Source: Prevotella aurantiaca JCM 15754 (GTDB taxonomy: Bacteria > Bacteroidota > Bacteroidia > Bacteroidales > Bacteroidaceae). From it: DNA of 60,401 bases. Under the pieces are notes generated by a model that did not search any database, was not told the origin of the DNA, and saw nothing but the letters and a program-made list of their open reading frames with translations. Positions within the stretch are counted from its first letter, which is position 1. Every line of letters begins with the position of its first letter. This document shows positions 57,825 to 60,401 of the stretch, piece after piece. Made by a program: the position numbers and the translations under genes. The stretch lies in contig NZ_BAKF01000014.1 of NCBI RefSeq assembly GCF_000614025.1, positions 1-60,401 on the forward strand, in the 5' to 3' direction.

Positions 57825-60354
57825 ATGACGATTAACAAACAGCTTTCTACTTGTTTGCTGGCGCTTTGGCTTGCTACGGGCGTGGCAACAGCAGCCAGCA
57901 AGTGTAATTTTGCCTATAATAATAGGTACTGTTCTATAACCGTAAAAGACTCGACTGACGAGAAAACAGCTGCCGAACGACCCAAAGACGGCAAGGCTAA
58001 GCCCGACGATAAGCTTGGTAAAGGCGTGGAAAAAGAGTTGCCTTACGACCAGCTTATCAAAAAACCGGGTAGCGTTCGCGAGGGTATTTTCACGGTAAGA
58101 CATATCGAAGATAAGTGGTATTTCGAGATTCCAGACTCTATTATCGGCCGTTATCTGCTGGCGGTAACACGCTTTACGGGTGTGCCACAGAACTTCGGAA
58201 AGTTCTCTGGAGAGGCTGTTAATCAGCAAACTATCTACTTCGAGCAACGCGATGCAAAGAATTTGGTGTTGCGTGCTTATGTTCTTTCGCAAGAAGCCGA
58301 CCCCGACAGCCGCATATCGAAGACGCTAAAGGCATCGACAGTAGACCCTATTATCGCTTCGTTCAAAGTTATCGGACGCAACAAAACCACAAAAGCGCAG
58401 ATGATTGAGGTTACTCCGCTCTTTGCAAAAGATAATGGTGTGGTTAGCATTTCGGCCAATAGTGCTAAAGAACTAAAGTTGGGCGCACTCCAAGCCGACC
58501 GCACTTTCGTTGATACAATGAAGGTTTACCCCATCAATGTCGAGGTGGCTACGACACGAACCTATGCCAGTACGCCTTCGTCTTCGCCTGCTTCGGCAAC
58601 TGGTGCAATGACGGTTGCACTTAACACGAGCATCGTTCTGCTACCAAAGGTGCCTATGCGAAAGCGTGTATGGGACAATCGTGTGGGCTATTTCACCAAC
58701 CGATACACCATATTTAGCGACGATCAGACCAAGACAGACCGCCAACAATTCATCTCTCGCTTCCGTTTAGAGCCGAAAGATGTACGCAAATACCTCAAAG
58801 GACAACTTACGGAGCCTATCAAACCGATCGTTTTCTACATCGACCCAGCTACTCCTAAGAAGTGGGTTCCCTATCTAAAGAAAGGTATCGAGGACTGGAA
58901 TGTGGCGTTTGAAGCGGCTGGTTTCAAGAACGCAATAAGGCAGAGGACTTCCCAGACGACTCTACGATGAGTGTAGACGATGCCCGTTTCAGCGTACTTC
59001 GCTATCTTCCTGCCGAAATTGAAAACGCTTACGGACCTCGTATCGTAGACCCTCGCAGTGGCGAAATCATCGAAAGCCATATCTGTTGGTATCATAATGT
59101 TATGAACTTGCTCACAAAGTGGTACTTGATTCAGTGCGGACCGCTCGACAAACGTGCGCAAACCATGAAGATGGACGATAGTCTTATGGGCGAACTCATA
59201 CGCTTTGTGTCGAGCCACGAGGTGGGTCATACGCTTGGTTTGCGCCACAACATGGGAGCAAGCCATGCTACTCCAGTGGAAAAACTACGCGATAAGAAGT
59301 GGGTAGAACAGCACGGCCACACCGCCAGCATCATGGATTATGCTCGCTTCAACTATGTTGCTCAACCCGAAGACGGCATCTCCGAGCGTGGACTCTTCCC
59401 ACGAATCAACGATTACGATAAGTGGGCGATACGCTGGGGATACCAATATCGCCCTGAGTTTAAGGACGAAATGGAGGAGAAAGAAAAGCTGATGGACGAA
59501 ACAACAGCCATTCTTGCTAAGAATCCACGCCTCTGGTTCGGTGGAGAAGGACGCAACGAAGACCCTCGCGCACAGACCGAAGACTTGGGAGACGATAACG
59601 TTAAGGCCAGCGACTATGGTATAAAGAACTTGAAACGCATTGTTGTGGCACTGCCAGAATGGACCCGTCAGAAGAACGATCAGTACAAAGACCGCATCGA
59701 AATGTGGCAAAGCGTTATCCAACAGTTCAACCGTTACACCAACCACGTACTGAAAAACGTAGGCGGTAGATACCTTAACAACATGCCAGGACAGAAACCT
59801 TACGAGGTGGCACCTGCCAAAAGGGCCGTGATGCAGTCGATTACATCGGCAGACAGCTTTTCGATGCGCCGCTATGGCTATACCCTTCTACGATGACAGA
59901 CGTTACAGGAGTGGACGCTGCAGGCGAGATTAGCGCACAACAAACTCGTGTTTTGAAGACGTTACTGAATGCTTCGCTCTTGGACAAGATATATAAAGAC
60001 CAGCAAGCGAAGGGCGCTTACCAGTTTACCGACTATCTTAACGATGTTTTCCGCACCGTTTGGAAACCGCTTACGGGCCTCAACGATGTGAAAGCACGCA
60101 CCCGCCGACTGCTCGAACGTGCTTATGTGGAACAGCTCGACAGCTTGCTAAACCCTGCTAAAAAGGAGAAACCAACACCTGCCGACCGTGCTAATAGCTC
60201 TGATGCAATGCTCTATATGGAGCAACATCTTGCCAAAATAGAAGCCTTCTGCAAGGCACAGGCTGCCCAAAGCAAAGACATCGACCTGCTGCACTACAAC
60301 GATTTGCTGCGCCAACTCAAGCTTATCAGAGAGCGCAGAGTAGTGGTTAAATAA
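57825..60354 (+). CDS. Secreted zinc-dependent metalloprotease (DUF5117/DUF5118/DUF4953 type), two one-base breaks
   Basis: An exported metzincin-like protease, 843 aa after repair. Signal peptide (LSTCLLALWLATGVATAAS), then DUF5118-like (YDQLIKKPGSVREGIFTVRH) and DUF5117-like (WYFEIPDSIIGRYLLAVTRF) parts. The catalytic zinc motif HExxHxxGxxH appears as SSHEVGHTLGLRHNMGASH near 59220, followed by the SIMDYARFNYVAQPEDG segment carrying the Met-turn. Breaks at about 58935 (ATAAAGG read as ATAAGG) and about 59830 (GTGGATG read as GTGATG) divide it into three frames; repaired junctions read AEDFPDDSTMSVDDARFSVL and DAVDYIGRQLFDAPLWLYPS. Substrate unknown. The gene ends 47 bp before the window edge. 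Confidence 0.9.
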
Positions 60355-60401
60355 GTTTCCCTATCATAGAAGCCCTAAGTATTCGCCATTCCCAAGAATA
60401 T

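Noticed and set aside
4330..59830. Programmed ribosomal frameshifting in the split genes
   Set aside because: There is no common slippery motif or downstream structure, and relatives have these genes in one frame; missing bases explain every case.

Overview
The window looks like a chromosomal segment of an anaerobic Bacteroidales bacterium, most likely an oral Prevotella (sensu lato). The reasons are Bacteroidetes-type promoters (TTTG, about 20 bp, TAnnTTTG) before most transcription units, a complete hmuY-type heme-uptake locus, a complex I operon without nuoEFG and with fused nuoCD, a lipoprotein-type TamA next to TamB, fimbrillin-like lipoproteins, and secreted proteins ending in a 'GVYIVNGxKVVK' tail. 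The species cannot be fixed from the sequence alone. I saw no rRNA, tRNA, CRISPR array or intact transposase.

Layout: 0.1-1.6 kb, AT-rich cluster of three small unknown (immunity-like) genes; 1.8-5.1 kb, pflA and pflB (anaerobic pyruvate cleavage); 5.7-7.2 kb, a split-kinase toxin-antitoxin operon with hipB-hipS-hipT organisation; 7.8-15.4 kb, tamL-tamB (outer-membrane assembly); 15.9-18.2 kb, ECF sigma factor, anti-sigma candidate, small exported protein and outer-membrane barrel; 19.1-20.5 kb, carbohydrate-binding-type lipoprotein; 20.7-30.5 kb, hmuYRSTUV heme acquisition; 30.9-33.2 kb, three tandem paralogous membrane proteins of unknown role; 33.3-37.5 kb, HutD-like protein and small exported or unknown proteins; 38-48.4 kb, nuoA-B-CD-H-I-J-K-L-M-N; 48.5-57.1 kb, exported and fimbrillin-like genes with three short 'MKKY.KP' peptide genes; 57.8-60.4 kb, zinc-dependent metalloprotease.

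Functionally the window combines energy metabolism (PFL, ferredoxin-type complex I), heme/iron uptake and cell-envelope functions (TAM, sigma/anti-sigma envelope operon, fimbrillins, secreted beta-helix proteins). At least 15 positions in 13 otherwise well-conserved genes, including five hits in the nuo operon, each need exactly one extra base to restore the full protein. This uniform pattern of one-base deletions looks like under-called bases in the assembly rather than real gene decay. I therefore give full-length gene spans and mark each break.

The most interesting signals are: (1) an interspersed intergenic element of about 100-160 bp, seen in six full copies and one degenerate copy, built from 19-22 bp near-palindromic units; (2) a family of short peptides with its own promoter architecture and about 180-200 nt leaders, in two of three cases directly ahead of a fimbrillin-like lipoprotein; (3) a HipBST-like operon whose kinase has an added zinc-knuckle-like N-terminus; (4) a Met/Gly/His-rich insertion of about 170 residues inside the HmuS chelatase; (5) a CTAG array with 9-bp spacing upstream of nuo.
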